This document shows, piece after piece, positions 24,101 through 36,219 of a stretch of DNA of 64,000 nt. Position 1 is the stretch's first letter; the number at the start of each line of letters is the position of its first letter. The notes under the pieces are model-generated. The model did no database searches and was not told where the DNA came from. It saw nothing but the letters and a program-made list of their open reading frames with translations. Position numbers and translations under genes: made by a program. Source of the stretch: Daphnia pulex (lineage: Eukaryota; Arthropoda; Branchiopoda; Diplostraca; Daphniidae); assembly GCF_021134715.1 (NCBI RefSeq), contig NC_060025.1, positions 434,001-498,000 of the forward strand, in the 5' to 3' direction.

Positions 24101-26591
24101 GCTTCATCAACCCTCCTCTCTTCTTGGCATCTGGCACTCCAGATTTGCGTTTCTGGTGATCGGACTCATCAGAAGCGGTGCTACAATCCGATTCTGAACC
24201 ACTTAGCATCGGCTCCGGTTCGTAAACCGAATTGAGATATCTTGAAGACAACATCCGAAATTCATCGGCCAAACTGTCGACCATAAAGGAATATTCTGAA
24301 ATCAAAGAAAAATCAGTGAAATAGTAGACAAAAGCATTCGTGCGTTCGCATAAAGTCATTTCATTACCACTTTCGGGTCCATTGTACTTTTTGCAGTTGT
24401 CGACGATCAAATCGAAATCAGACATAAACTCGTTGACGGATTGATAGTACTTGGTAGACACCCTTTGCTCCATTTTCTCCAAGTCCATTGGCTGGCTGAT
24501 TTTAGTATAATAATCGGGTGCAAAGTCCTCATCTACTGGATCAAGAAACGGCCAAGCATCTGGGTGATTTTTTATCTGCTCTAAAATCTTGTACATTCCA
24601 ATTTTAGCTTCGTCAGTATTAGCACTCAACCTAAATTAATAAATCAAATGAAATTTTATCAAATACATTTTAAAAATATTATGTTTTTCTTGGTTAAACT
24701 TACGGTGCGGTGACCCTTCGGTATTTAACCACTCCGTTTTCAATGTGGTTCATGGTGGTGTCGATGACAGACGACAGCGAATTGTTGGTCTGTCTTCCCT
24801 TTTTATTACAGGATTTAGTTGCTGTCGCGTTGTTGGTATCCGCTCCACTGGATGCGTTTCTGCTTGACTTAACATCGGATTTTTCCACGTTGTTCTTTTC
24901 GGGACGTTCCGATTTCTTCGTTGGCTTGTTTTCAGGTTCTTGCTTCGGCGTTTTAAGCTGTTTATTTGAGACGGATCTTTCTGTTTTTTCTGGGTTGTGG
25001 GATTTTTCCGATAAAGAAATCTCTTTTTTCACAGGTTTTTCAGGAGTCAGATCTCCCTTATCGTTTTTCTCTGTACCTTTTTCTGTGACACAATAAACCC
25101 AAATCGTTAATTACTTCACCTTGCAAATCTCAAGAGAATAATAATACCTAAAACAGATGAATCTACGCTGCTGGCACGTGTGGGAACACTCCTTGTCGAT
25201 TCAAAGCTGCTGAAGAGATCCACATTATCACGAGAAATTTCGCGGAGTAGGGCACGTGTAGCTCGATCTGCTTTATTTCTTAACATCAACCTGATAAAAT
25301 GAAACACTTGATGAAATGTTCAAGGTTATTAATATTTGTTTTGGTGTAATACCATTCATCTTCATCGATTTTCTTGGATTTCGACTTCACTGGGGCTGCC
25401 TCGGGTGGGGTCAGAACAGTATTCTTGTTTTCATGGCCATCATCGGCATTCGTCTCGGTATGAAGTAATTCAGCTTGAATAGCTACCGCAACAATTCGAT
25501 CTTGTTCTTCGCGTTGCTGTTTTAGCTTCTCGATTCGTGTAGATGCCCGACGTGGAGCGGCATCAGACATTCGTTTTCTATCAAATAACATTTTTAATCT
25601 GATACTCCCAAGGCTATTGAAAAATGTATACCTTTGTTGACGTTCCTTTTCGGCAAAGAGATTGGGAATTTCCGGTAAAAAATCCTCCTTCAGTGTCCTA
25701 TACAAAATCTTTTCGTTTTTTGAAGTTGCAATTGATAAGGAATCACATAATTCGCTCCAATCATCTTCCGTAAAACATGCAACCTTGGATGAATCAAAAC
25801 AATAAACAAAAATTTCGAAATTATAATTTAGCATTTTAATAAATTACAGTCCATGGTCCGCGAGTGTGCGTGGTTTCTTTACTTGGCTTCTTCTTGCCCT
25901 TCTTTTTCGATTTCTCTACTTCTTCTTCTTCGTTTATGAGCGCGTTTTCTTCCTTGTACAGACGAGTTCCGTAAAAATACCAATATGCTGCCTTGTTGTC
26001 ATCGTAACCTAGTGGTTCTACTCTTAAACTATCAGCTTCCAAATTCTTCAACACTTCCATCACATCATCAGCTTCTAACCGACAATCACACAGAAAGTGC
26101 AAAATTTCCACTTTAGTCCTCAAGGGAAGAAAACGAAAGTCAACGTCGGAATTAAAGGGATTCTTTTTCCCGTCTTGGAACTTTTGCCTGAAGAGGCGTC
26201 GAAGGAACATTTGATAATTTGAGGATGTCACATCACCAGTGCCCATGCAGCCATTCAACAATCTCACAATCAAATCTTGAATAAGGCTGCTTCCCATATC
26301 TTCAGCTCCATCAGTTAAAAGTGCTTCCTCAAGCTCCTGAAATACACCAATGAATTATATAAGTATGTTGACCAACATAAAGTGATAACAGACGACACAC
26401 TTAAAAGTAGTTTAAAGAAATTAGTACCTCAATATCAAAGTCCACAAGACTGAATGCAGCTCTAAACAGCGAACAGAAATGAGCAATGCTTGGGACCTCA
26501 TACCATGATTGAATATCTAGGAAAAAACAGAAATGAATTGACGAAAACTGATTGCGAGCAAACAATAATCTGATCGAAAAATACCTTCCAT
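20106..26591 (-). CDS. CECR2: CECR2 homologue (bromodomain chromatin-remodelling subunit)
   Basis: CECR2 partners ISWI-type ATPases (the CERF complex in mammals; dikar in flies) and reads acetyl-lysine. Eleven exons join in phase to about 1936 residues: 26591-26585, 26516-26428, 26336-25848, 25783-25632, 25577-25353, 25290-25148, 25082-24704, 24630-24368, 24295-23940, 23876-23769, 23705-20106. Coding exon 1 is only seven bases (ATGGAAG). The N-terminal 200 residues match vertebrate CECR2 closely: [37 protein letters not shown] and [16 protein letters not shown]. The bromodomain (about 500-605) has WPF near 521-523 and KYNGPES, with the acetyl-lysine-binding Asn near 578. The rest, mostly one 3.6-kb exon, is low-complexity: Pro, Ser, and many Gln and His runs. 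Family identity is very secure; the low-complexity tail carries no recognised domain. Confidence 0.95.
21134..22275 (-). repeat. Cluster of CAG/CAA (poly-Gln) and His tracts in the CECR2 tail
   Basis: Within the last CECR2 exon, Gln runs are encoded at about 21134-21190, 21562-21597, 21640-21680, 21866-21905 and 22235-22268, with His and Ala runs nearby (Ala at about 21308-21342). CAA and CAG are mixed, which slows replication slippage. The tracts keep the reading frame. Confidence 0.85.
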
Positions 26592-26952
26592 TGTGACACT
26601 TGTGCAGCAAACACTTGCTGAGCAAAGAAGTCAATGGTCAAAACTTGACATAAGAAAAAGTTTGAGATTGGTTTGATATTGAATTTAGCTAGGTTCACTA
26701 ATAAACTCAACTAACGAGTTGGAATCGCGCGTCAGGTGTATGGGCTAATTATGTTTGACACTGCCCACAGGAAAAGAGGTATGCAGATTAGATGAAAAAC
26801 ATTTCTTATCCTTGCTGCTGGCTTGGGATAGTCCAGTTGTAATTTTAAAAAACAACAAAGCTCGGTTTAATTTCGCTGAATATTCTGTTTACAGAGCAAC
26901 GATTGTGTTGCGGGAAAACACAAAATTGGTCTCCTCGTCCAGCGCCATTTTA

Positions 26953-26981
26953 TAATCGATTACAAATATTTGTATCGATTA
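26953..26981. promoter_or_regulatory. ATCGAT-containing palindrome upstream of CECR2
   Basis: TAATCGAT (26953-26960) is mirrored by ATCGATTA (26974-26981). Between them is the 12-base perfect palindrome ACAAATATTTGT, offset by one T. More ATCGAT sites follow within 60 bases. Sites like this resemble the insect DRE (TATCGATA) found at housekeeping promoters. The regulatory role is inferred. Confidence 0.4.
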
Positions 26982-27367
26982 CTTTGTTATTGTAATCAAA
27001 AGTTGTCGATCGATATAATTCAGTATCGATATTTAAGTTTGTTATTGTTTTCAAATTATCAATAATTAGTTGTTTTGACCGTTACTTTTTCAAATTTCAA
27101 ATATTCTTTGTTATGCATTCTTATGCTGGGTGTATGCTACACATAATATTTGATTCAGTATCATTAACGTTCATATTTAAAACTGGTTATTCTGAACGAA
27201 AATGTTAATAATTTTACTTTTTTGATTAATTTTGACGTATTTAGAGAAAATACAAAAAATAAAACTGCACGACTGCATGCGCCGTTTAATCATTCTGATT
27301 GATACCGCTCGATGGTGACACTAGGCACATTTGTTCTTCCGAAACAAAATAAATAAAAATAAATTTC

Positions 27368-27396
27368 AAAATAAATTACAGCCTGTAATTTATTTT
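27368..27396. repeat. 29-base near-perfect palindrome
   Basis: The arms AAAATAAATTACAG (27368-27381) and CTGTAATTTATTTT (27383-27396) are exact reverse complements around a single C. A second palindrome, CCTGTAA-T-TTACAGG, follows at 27408-27422 and reuses the CTGTAA core. These could be the ends of a small mobile element. Confidence 0.75.
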
Positions 27397-27715
27397 ATAA
27401 TTTATTACCTGTAATTTACAGGTTAAGCTAGAATGAAAGTGAAGCACAGAAATATAGCGCCATTTCAAGTTTTGAATAGACAATAGAATTATAAGAAACC
27501 TTGTTCCTTTTTATAACATAGCCGTTTTTCGAATGAATTGTTCTGCCTACGTCAGCAAACAAATTTAGATTCGATTACTCCGGTAGGCTATCTTTATTTA
27601 GCTTTTCCTGGCGTTGCTAGGGAAAAATCCAGCCTTTTTAAAGTTTGCATTCAAGTGTAAAAAGGAATATACTGACGGGTAGGACTTTGTCTAAAGTTAG
27701 ACGAAAAAAAAAAAA

Positions 27716-27783
27716 ATGTCAAGCCGCTTCCTAATGACGTCACCGATTCATGACGTAGATGCGCGAGCGCCACTCACAGGTCG
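27716..27783 (+). CDS. Candidate first coding exon, gene unknown
   Basis: An A-rich leader precedes an ATG that opens 22 codons (MSSRFLMTSPIHDVDARAPL, then Thr-Gly) and ends exactly at a strong donor (GGTCG|GTAAGTAG). A perfect CRE (TGACGTCA) lies inside, at 27735-27742. No matching downstream exon was found in the window and the peptide is not recognised. It may instead be a 5' untranslated exon. Confidence 0.3.
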
Positions 27784-28139
27784 GTAAGTAGTGGTTTATA
27801 ATTTATGTTGGTTTCTATTCAAGTTGAGAATGTCAGAAAATATGTTTTAATTGAATGCGAATAAATCAGTTGCTACACTGGAAAAATGTAAACATATCAA
27901 TGAAATAAAACCGGATAAAACTTTCAGATGATATAGATTACATCTCATTATATTAATATCACTGATCGATAAGATTGAATAGTGCTACATGACCACCTTG
28001 ACATAATGTTTGAACTCTTATCTTTCACAAATGTGGGTGGGAGGCCACCGGTTCAACTTTTCTCAGTTTCATTGATGCTGACGCGGTTGCCTAGCGACAT
28101 GCTGGAGTGAAGAATAGATATCTGACTACGTCACGAAGA

Positions 28140-28470
28140 TTTCTGGACGCAGGCGTCCGGATGAATCCTGGTGACGTCGACGACGTCACTCATCTTCCAG
28201 CTCCCGATATATATCCACAGCGTGGAACTTGCAGATGGCAAACAACATCCAGCATCCAGCCGTTATTGGCCAGATTTTGACTGTCTCTCTTCCAACAGTA
28301 ATTTCTTTGACACATTCTTAATTCGCAAATCGTGTTGTGAAGTATTCGGCTAATTCACAAAATAGACAACCGTTATTACATCAGTCTACAGACAAGTGAT
28401 CAAAGTATAAATCCTTTTAATCATTTATTTGGATCATCCTTAACATTTTCCGCGGTGTTGTTTAGCGGCG
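28140..28470 (+). promoter_or_regulatory. Promoter-like element with CRE pair, TATA box and donor-ended exon
   Basis: Paired half-palindromes TGACGTCG and CGACGTCA (28172-28188) lie about 20 bases before a TATATAT box near 28208. A short open frame follows (ATG at 28235, MANNIQHPAVIGQILTVSLP), with a donor-like GTAATT at 28298, and a strong donor GCGGCG|GTAAGT ends at 28470. This looks like a plus-strand promoter and first exon. The gene it serves is unknown; TTC17 and CECR2 are on the other strand. Confidence 0.4.
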
Positions 28471-30360
28471 GTAAGTATTGTTTTTGTATATCAAATTAAT
28501 CAGTGATCCATTCAACTTAATATTGTTATTATCAAATCAAAAAATAATAATTTCAAACTAGCCTGATAATAATAATCTTTTAAAATCTGACAATTTGAAT
28601 AAGGTGAGTGACCATTTAATGTGATTACAGAATAGTTAGTTGATTTTAAATTATTTCTATCAACGTTACTCGTTTGCTATAACTAGAAATTTTCTTAGAG
28701 CGAAGGATCACTTAAAGATAATTTTTCCTCATCATCAGCTGTGCAGATGTAGCACTTTCCAATCAATGAAAAACCATTGCCAAAATTCCATTCGCGGGGG
28801 AGGAGGATGTATAATAAGGAAACGCCATGAGAGAGATCTTGTCGTTAACTCACGCATGACGACTTGACGAGGTCTCGATCCCTGCTCTCTCCATTGATCT
28901 CATTCATCGGAAACGTCACGTGACGCTGGCACGATGCGGAGGCAGTAGAGTCTCTCTCCAGAAGCTATGACGTCACTTGGTGTGCCTTCCAAAATAGCTT
29001 ATCGATCACATCTCTTCTAAACGGCTACAATCTATTTCTATTTTTGAAATGATGCTATTTAAAGGACACCAATTATAACGAAAAAACGAGTAGATAGTAA
29101 TCACGAGATGGTTTCTTTGTTCATTTTGAAAGACAAAGTGAGAGAACCCCCTATAGTTATAATTTCGTTCAATCGAATTAGACAATGTCACGCAGTACAC
29201 GGGAAGCTACTGGACTTGCAGACGTGAGGCTTCTGGATTGCATTTGACAGAGGATGTGACTGAAAGTGTGCGACAGAGAAACAGTTGAAATTCTACTTAA
29301 AAATTAGGGTGAAAGACGGTGGGGAAGAAGAAGGCGACCAGTTGTAGAGCTTTTTTCTTTGAAAAACAAAGAAATCGGAAAAGATGGAGAGAGGCCATGC
29401 ACACTCCGACAGCACCTTTTCTTCCCGTTTTATGAATGAATCCTTACAACTGCATTGCTGATAATGCTTGTCAGTTTGCCCAACATGAAGAGGAAACAAG
29501 TCTAAACTTATTCGAGCTGCGCTCCCCCCCTCCCTTTGGCAGATAGCCATGGAGCGTGTATCTAGTAAAGATTTCCCTTATAACCAATCGCGAAGGGCGC
29601 GCGCGGGACTCGCGCCAACCAGTCACGTTTACTCCCGAGTTTGAATCGATTGGATTTTTATATTCCTCATATAATATGAGGAATGGAGATGATGATCAAA
29701 CTGTATATGTTAAATATCTGATTTCCAATAAATTACGTCAAAAGGAGGGAGGACTGGTAAGTGCTGGCGGAAAAATAATTCAAGTTACCCCACCCGGAAG
29801 TGGTCGCTTCCTCCTTGCTTTGAATTACTATGGCTGTCACCGGCGATTGTCCATCTAAATTTTATCCGAGTTCCAAAAGAATTAATTTTTAAAAACATAC
29901 CTAAATTATTATGATTTCTATTATCTAAGATGACAATCTAGAAAATTTTATACCTTTAGAATTGCTTTAAATACATAGAAACTACTTCAGAGTACAGACA
30001 AAGGAAAAAAAAACAACAAAACAACTTTTAATCCAATATTAAAAACTCACCTGGATTGGATCACTGCTGGTACCCAACCTTACTCCGGCAGCGCTAGGCT
30101 TCCATGTCAACGTCCCCTCCATTTTGGGAATCCTTCGATGCTCTTCTAGTTTCTTTTTTGGAAATAGTAATAGTAGATGTTGTAGTATATGGTGGAACCA
30201 GACAGGAACATCCCGACGGGTGCAGACGGCCCCCTTCTTCCCACCCGCTCTACAATCCCTCCCCCTATTGAAGGTTTTCATTTACGTCAAAAAACCCGAA
30301 GCTCATAAGGTGATGGGCTGACGGAATTGTAGAGCATCAAGCCGCTCTGCACACAGCCGT
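28471..30360. other. Non-coding stretch with scattered CRE and E-box palindromes
   Basis: It contains a second perfect TGACGTCA (28968-28975), the 12-base palindrome CGTCACGTGACG (28914-28925, with an E-box core) and a 9-bp inverted repeat at 29662-29684. Open frames up to 100 codons have no domain or splice support. It may be intron of the transcript starting near 28.2 kb. Confidence 0.35.
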
Positions 30361-30489
30361 TAAATAGCCGGCTGCGACAGCCAGGTGTATGCATCGTTTG
30401 TTCAACCGAGCAGTCGAGCAGGTCATCTCTACAACACTCTCCGACTAGTTCCAACACAGTTCACACACACAGCACAGCCGACTTTACAG
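30361..30489 (+). promoter_or_regulatory. Second plus-strand promoter-like element and 5' exon
   Basis: A TTAAATAG box at about 30360 precedes a G-cap-like stretch and a C/A-rich leader that ends at a clear donor (TTTACAG|GTAGAG) at 30489. The layout resembles the unit at 28.2 kb, so these may be alternative first exons of one plus-strand gene. Confidence 0.35.
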
Positions 30490-30662
30490 GTAGAGACGCG
30501 CAATTCAGGATTTTTTCAAGTTATTCTCATTTGGAATACTATGTTCATTTGTTATTTCTCTAGTTTTCCATATTCATGTGTTATTAGAAAATAATTTTTT
30601 GAGAATTTAGGTTTTGCTGTATCTACCTGATCCGTCTGATAAGGCTGTTGGTTAGTAATCTG

Positions 30663-30872
30663 ATGCTGAAAAGTCAAACTTATTTTCTATCAGAAAAATC
30701 CTCTCACCCCCCTCCACGTAAGACAACATTCAAACGTCTGCTGTCAGTCTTCCGGCGGATGGAAACCTTATTCGGCTTCTTCGATGTTTCCACTCCGTCA
30801 CTACCAAGGAAGACAGCAGCAGGCTGTCTAGGACTGTTGGGCAGAGAAACGTGGGTTAGCTGTATTTGTTGA
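30663..30872 (+). CDS. Open frame of unknown function, possible coding exon
   Basis: From the ATG at 30663 the frame runs about 69 codons, with a basic, Pro-rich start (SSHPPPRKTTFKRLLSVFRR) and later SLPRKTAAGCLGLLGRE. It follows the promoter-like exon at 30.4 kb on the same strand, and a weak donor (GTGGGT) lies near 30851. No domain is recognised. It could be chance. Confidence 0.2.
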   Translation: MLKSQTYFLSEKSSHPPPRKTTFKRLLSVFRRMETLFGFFDVSTPSLPRKTAAGCLGLLGRETWVSCIC

Positions 30873-31473
30873 TATTTGAGCCGAGCATCAGGTTACATTA
30901 CCTCGTCATCCAGGTGCTCGGGGGAGATGGAAGGGGGGGCAAGAGGGAGAAAATTCTTTCCAAGGTTCACAGGTTCTCACTTGTTTCATAACCTTGGTCT
31001 GTTCCAGTTGACTTTTTAATTGTTTCCCTCCTCATCAATATCTTCCTGTTGTACCGCAGCTGCTGAACACTGCCCAAGATTGGCGTGATTAATTCTAACG
31101 GAAGGCAACTCTTGTGCGTGTGACAGCGGCTATGTTACTCAGGAATACTCATCATTGCCCTTATTTTTTGACATTTAATGTAGGTATATTGTGTGTTTCT
31201 GTAGTATTTTACATGTAGTCCACCAAATGGGTGATTCCTTGTGCGTAATAATGCAGTATTACACTTCTTTTGTCACAACTTATTCTAATTCATTCTAGAA
31301 AAAAGATGTTTGTAAATATTCAAACACGATGGGATCCAAGGAAACTTGTGAGGTTTCCTTTTCTGTTAAATTTCAAATCAAAAGGATCTGAATAAAAAAA
31401 AAAGTAACGTATACATTACGATGGTGGGCAGTAGACTCGAAAAATGTCGATACTCTGCGGCGTCTGATGCTGC
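30873..31473. other. 3' flank of TTC17, no other feature seen
   Basis: About 600 bases downstream of the TTC17 stop on the minus strand. There is no open frame of note. The segment is plain AT-rich flank. Confidence 0.4.
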
Positions 31474-34400
31474 TCAGACTACGGAATGCTGTTCCAGTAA
31501 GAGCTGTTTGCATTGGAGTTCGATGAGCTGCTGCCGGGCCGGCTCGAAACTAGGTTGCAGAGCCAATGTTGACTGGTAAAATGAAAGTGCTCTGGCAACA
31601 TCCCCCTATATAAAAATAGTTCAATTTGAATAAATTAATACAATGAATAGACTTATTTAGAACACAAAGAAACTGACCCGAGCCACGTGAATGTTGGCTG
31701 CTGTAAAGTGAATAACTACAAAAGTCGGCGAGATCTCCAAAGCCATGTACGCCGCGACTAAGGCGTCATTGTGTAAGCCGGCCCTATAGAAATTCAAATA
31801 AAATCAACTTTAAGGATAAATGTATTTTTTTTTAATGTTTTGCGGTGAAATAAACTTTTAGTGTGGCGATTAAATTATGTGTTGCCGTATGTAATATACC
31901 TGTGTAGAATGTTCGCTAAACTGGTTAAAGGGATATCTTTAAAATCGTAGGGTGCGTAATGCAGAGCGATGCGAAGACAATCAATGGCATTTTTCACATT
32001 GCCTTTAACGCGCCAGTAAAGAGATGCGGCTGTCGTCAATACCCAAGATGTTGCATTCTTAAAACAAAAGAAATTAAGTCTGGTCAATCGATTGCAATGA
32101 ATAAATAAAATTTTGTTTGACGTATAGTACATTCTTTAAAGCGTAGGTCAAGTAACGCGCCACTTCATCCGAATCGATTCTTTCCTTGTCGAATATCAGG
32201 GCATTCAGGGCTTCCTCCAAGGCACTTTCAGCGCGGTAGTCAATTTTATCACGGTGCCGGACGCCAGTGAGATGATCGAACGTCGCCATGGTGACAGGGA
32301 ACGAGGCATTACAAACTGGCTCCACAAAGGCTTTGGAGGGCACAGTTTTAGGCAACATGCTTTTGAAACTGAAACACAAAAGTTGTATCGATTTTAAGAA
32401 TAAAATATTGAAAAGATGATAATGGCACATTATTACTCGATGTTTTTAGCCGCGACGCTTAGCCAGGTGGAAGTGAACTGCGAACGAAGCCGGATACGAT
32501 GCCCCTGACATTGCTGTAGGGTTAGGGGCAATGGTGGGAGTACTTTGCCCATTCGAAGCAGTCCCTCAGGTAGAGATTCTTCCTGCACTGTATTATTGAC
32601 AATAAATTAAAACATAGGTCGAGGAAAAACAAATTAAGGCTATACAGAGTTCAAAGTTGATGAATTTTTGTTCGTTGACTAGCGAGTCAACCAAGTATTC
32701 ATCGTCTGTGTCTGCTATGGCGGCAACTTCCAAACTGGATGGATTGGACGTATGGCCCTGGACTTCCGCTTCGCAATTGCTCTCTGATTCGTCACTCTCT
32801 TCTGCCTTGCTACAGCGCAAAACTGTTCGATAAGTTGTGTCTGATCCTAAATCCTGAAGAAACAACCGAAGATTTCATGAAAAAGAAAATTATAGCATGA
32901 TTTGAATGCTACAGAAAACTTACTCCTTGGCATTGAAGATGCTGGGCGGTCTCTTTCTCGACCGCATGACAGGCGGCCATTAATTTGTAGTGCTCCATTT
33001 CTGATGCGGAATCGTGATCAATTTTGATGGCACGATCGAAATGTCTAACAGCTAACGAATGATTGTTGAAATGAAGGTGAAGTAGGCCTAGTAAAAAATT
33101 GGTCTTCGGCTCCCGATTATTTATTTGGTGAGCAACCGATGCCAAGGATAAAGCATCGTTAACCTGGCCCATTTTTAACAAAAGAGCGGCTAAATTGGTA
33201 AGCGGGATATGGCGGTGTTGATCCGGTACGGAACTGAGAGCTTGACGGAAACATTCGATTCCGTTAGATGCTCTTCCGTGACCACGCCAATAAAGCGCTG
33301 CCAACGTATGAAGAAGCCATGACGGGCCAATTTTCTGCAATAAATAAATAAGTTCATTAAAAAAGAATTATTACTTCAGGAAAAAATTCTCGTTTTTTAC
33401 TTACATTCCGCAGTGCTGTAAGAATGCGTTGTCCCACTTGTGCCAGAGCAGCTGTCGACTGGATGTCGTCATCACCATCTTTGATGATCATCTGATCCAC
33501 ATCACTTCTAGCATAACTAAGAAGGTGGCGTTGAATTGTTACATCTCTTAGTCGCTTTTTGTGCTCATTGCGAGATTTGATCGACACCATCTTTTCAGAA
33601 ATGAAATAATAATTATGTTTTTCAATAAAGCTTGAATAATGTTAGGCGTCACCTCGTCATAGGGTAACAATTTAAGGGGATATTTCTCACAGATTGGTGG
33701 ATACCATGGTAAAGGATGATCTTCATCAATGCGGAGACCAATCCGGTCGTTAAGCAAACTTACAACACTGTACAAACAAATAAGAAATTCAATGTCAGTT
33801 TTGATCAAAATAGAAAAGTTAAAATTACTCTAATCCAGTTGATTCCGGTAGAAGAAGAATGGTTGGCATTTGGTCAATTTTAGGCAGACTGAGAGACGGG
33901 CAACGTTGCAACTCGGATTCTGTAAGTGGGCGAGGTATCGTATCGACTTCATCTAAATCAATTCGATCGAGCTGGAGAGAAACCGATCTTTGTGATCCAG
34001 CGGAAGGAGAGATTGTCGATCCACTACCACCTAAAGATGGGCTCAATTCGCTTGTAAGTGATGACTGGTTGGTTATGCTACGTAAACTCAGCAGATCGAC
34101 AATCTTGTCTGTTTGCGTCTGAAAATCAACCAGGCGATTTCGCAAGTCCATCATTGCTGAGCCCCAAGTCTCCAAAGTAGACATGTCCGTTTTAATATTG
34201 CATTGAAAAAACATGAATCCATCTTCTTCATATTGCTCGCAATCGTGCACGGCTGTAGAAAACGAATCAATAATTAAATTTAAAAAATTGAGAAAATTAG
34301 AAAACGTTTTATACGTGGAGGGGATTTAGTGGTGCGGAAACGAAATTCTTGATATTCTAATTGGCTACGAAGTCGCTGCCCAACTGTGGCCTGGGCGCTA

Positions 34401-35908
34401 ACAATCTTTTCCTGCAGCTGATTCCACTCTTCAAACTTGCGTTGTTGTTCCTTCAGTTCCGTTAATGTGTGCTGTAAAACACTAAAAGTGAAACAGGTGA
34501 CGGTGACATATCGACCATCTCATATTGTATGTGAGCCAAACCTATGTTGAGTTTCTAGGGCCTTTTCCAATTTAGACAAACATTGAATCCCGTGCATTTT
34601 TCGGACAGCCATTTTGAGATCTGGTTTCAGTTTCAAAACATTTTCGTAGCAAAGAACGGACCTATAAAGATAAAGAATGATTACAACAGTTGAAGTAATA
34701 AAATAACCGTTTTAAAAAATTATTCGAATTTAAGGATTTTAAGATTAAAAGGTACCTATTTAAATCACCGATGAGGGCATAACTATTGGCAAGAGTATAG
34801 TGTGCTATTGGATCACTGGGAGTGTGATCGACCGCTGCATGGAGCACGATAATTCCGTCTTCTTGTTGATGACTGTGCGTCAAAATGTTACCCATATTGA
34901 CCAAAGCAATGGTTTGCATCTCCCTCGGGCTAAACTGGAGCGCTCTTCGACAACATTCAAGCGCTTGAGCTGCATTTCCGATGATCCGGTAATACAGAGT
35001 GGCGAGATTAAACGATACCCACGATGTGGCATTCTTTTCTAAATTAAAGGCGACCCAATTAGCAAAAGATTTGAGATCCATATTAGCTGGAGTGAGTTTC
35101 TCCAAATTAGTTTCCGGCTCCATTGTCAAGTCAATTCGATTTTGTAATCCGACCAAGTGTTCAAATGTTCGCATGGAAAAGTCCAATGGGGGCTGAGAAC
35201 AGTCTGGTTCCAAATCTCCGGTCTCTACTGGCATCATTCCATGACCAATGTCAACACCATAGAGTTCAAAATCACAGTGGGTTGACTCAAAAATAGCCAT
35301 TGAAGTGACTTTCCTCCCAACTTTCAAGCAATCTGGGTCTGTTGCATAGAGCTTTTCTTCAATAAGTGCTCCACTATCCTTATCTTCACGGTGCTCAAAC
35401 TCAACTTTCTTCTGGAAAAGCTCCTCACGCAAAAGTTCTGCCCTGACTGTTCGACCTTCTTGTGCTAGCAGAGCCATTAAATCATGGGATTTGTCCAGTT
35501 GATATACAGAATCCATCTTGATGAAAAAGAAAATATAAAATATTAGGAATGGCAATAACCGCAATAAGTATTCTGACTTTCAAAAAAGTTATGACTGCAG
35601 TGTAAACTTATGTTGTAAATTGTAAAACATTTCTTTATTTATGAAGATCATTTCAAAGATTTAATACCAATTTAATATATTTAAAAAAATTCATGAATAA
35701 ATTGTTTTTCATAGTGCACTTCAAAATGATTTACCTCTCTTAAGAATATGTATATTACGTTCTTGGTGACATATGGTTAAAAATTTATTTTTACCTGAGG
35801 TGTAATTCGCCCATCCTGTGTAACAACCCAATGTGTAGTAGCCCATATAAAAGGGAAATAGAAAAACAATTTAATTAACAAAATTACGATCATAATGTCA
35901 AAATGCAT
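31474..35908 (-). CDS. TTC17: Tetratricopeptide repeat protein 17 homologue (TTC17)
   Basis: TTC17 is implicated in actin organisation and primary cilium formation in vertebrates. Fourteen exons join in phase: 35908-35795, 35516-34756, 34661-34542, 34481-34315, 34252-33829, 33767-33653, 33590-33405, 33334-32924, 32853-32646, 32587-32437, 32368-32131, 32057-31900, 31783-31678, 31605-31474, about 1096 residues (vertebrate forms about 1140). The N-terminus is a signal-peptide-like stretch ending PFIWA, then ATTHWVVTQDGRITPQ, the family's opening. Conserved blocks include LYATDPDCLKVGRK and DFSMRTFEHLVGLQNRI. TPR segments lie at about residues 190-290 (NATSWVSFNLATLYYRI), 630-765 (WLLHTLAALYWRG) and 965-1096 (NATSWVLTTAASLYWRV). 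A coiled-coil-like Glu/Gln/Lys stretch follows the first TPR block. A second ATG at 35893 would shorten the signal peptide by five residues. All junctions are canonical, although the donor GTTTGG at 34541 is weak. The call is very secure. Confidence 0.95.
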
Positions 35909-36219
35909 TCGACCGATGACGGAGGATTCACAGAAATTTCATTTGTTTTGACACTACCACGCCATCTATCAATAACACTGCTCACTACGTTATGAAATGC
36001 CAAATTATACCCCTAAATAGTGATGGTAGAAAAAAAAATCAATTCCATCAGATGCTAAATTTTTTTTCAACAATGCAAAACTACAACGAATAAGAATAAC
36101 GAATACGAATAAAGAAAATTTTATTCGACGAATAACGAATAACGAATACGATTATTTCCTTATTCGTTATTCGAAATTTTATTCGAAAATTTTATTCGGC
36201 AGAACACTGCGAATATCTG
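35909..36219. other. TTC17 5' flank and boundary of the foldback region
   Basis: A CTCF-like core (CGCCATCTA) lies at 35960-35968, about 50 bases upstream of the TTC17 ATG. Beyond it the sequence turns into TATTCG/CGAATA repeats. No coding frame. Confidence 0.45.
36086..36199. repeat. CGAATA/TATTCG repeat block with a 14-bp hairpin
   Basis: Repeated CGAATAA units change orientation to TTATTCG within 110 bases. The 14-base arms 36129-36142 and 36160-36173 are exact reverse complements. The block ends about 20 bases before the foldback arm. Confidence 0.75.

Larger units (their letters stand above)
26592..27715. other. CECR2 upstream region with several palindromes
   Basis: This is the 5' flank of minus-strand CECR2. 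It holds an imperfect 29-base palindrome of ATCGAT-type sites at 26953-26981, a 29-base palindrome at 27368-27396, and a 15-base one at 27408-27422. No coding frame is supported. Divergent transcription with the candidate exon at 27716 is possible. Confidence 0.45.
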
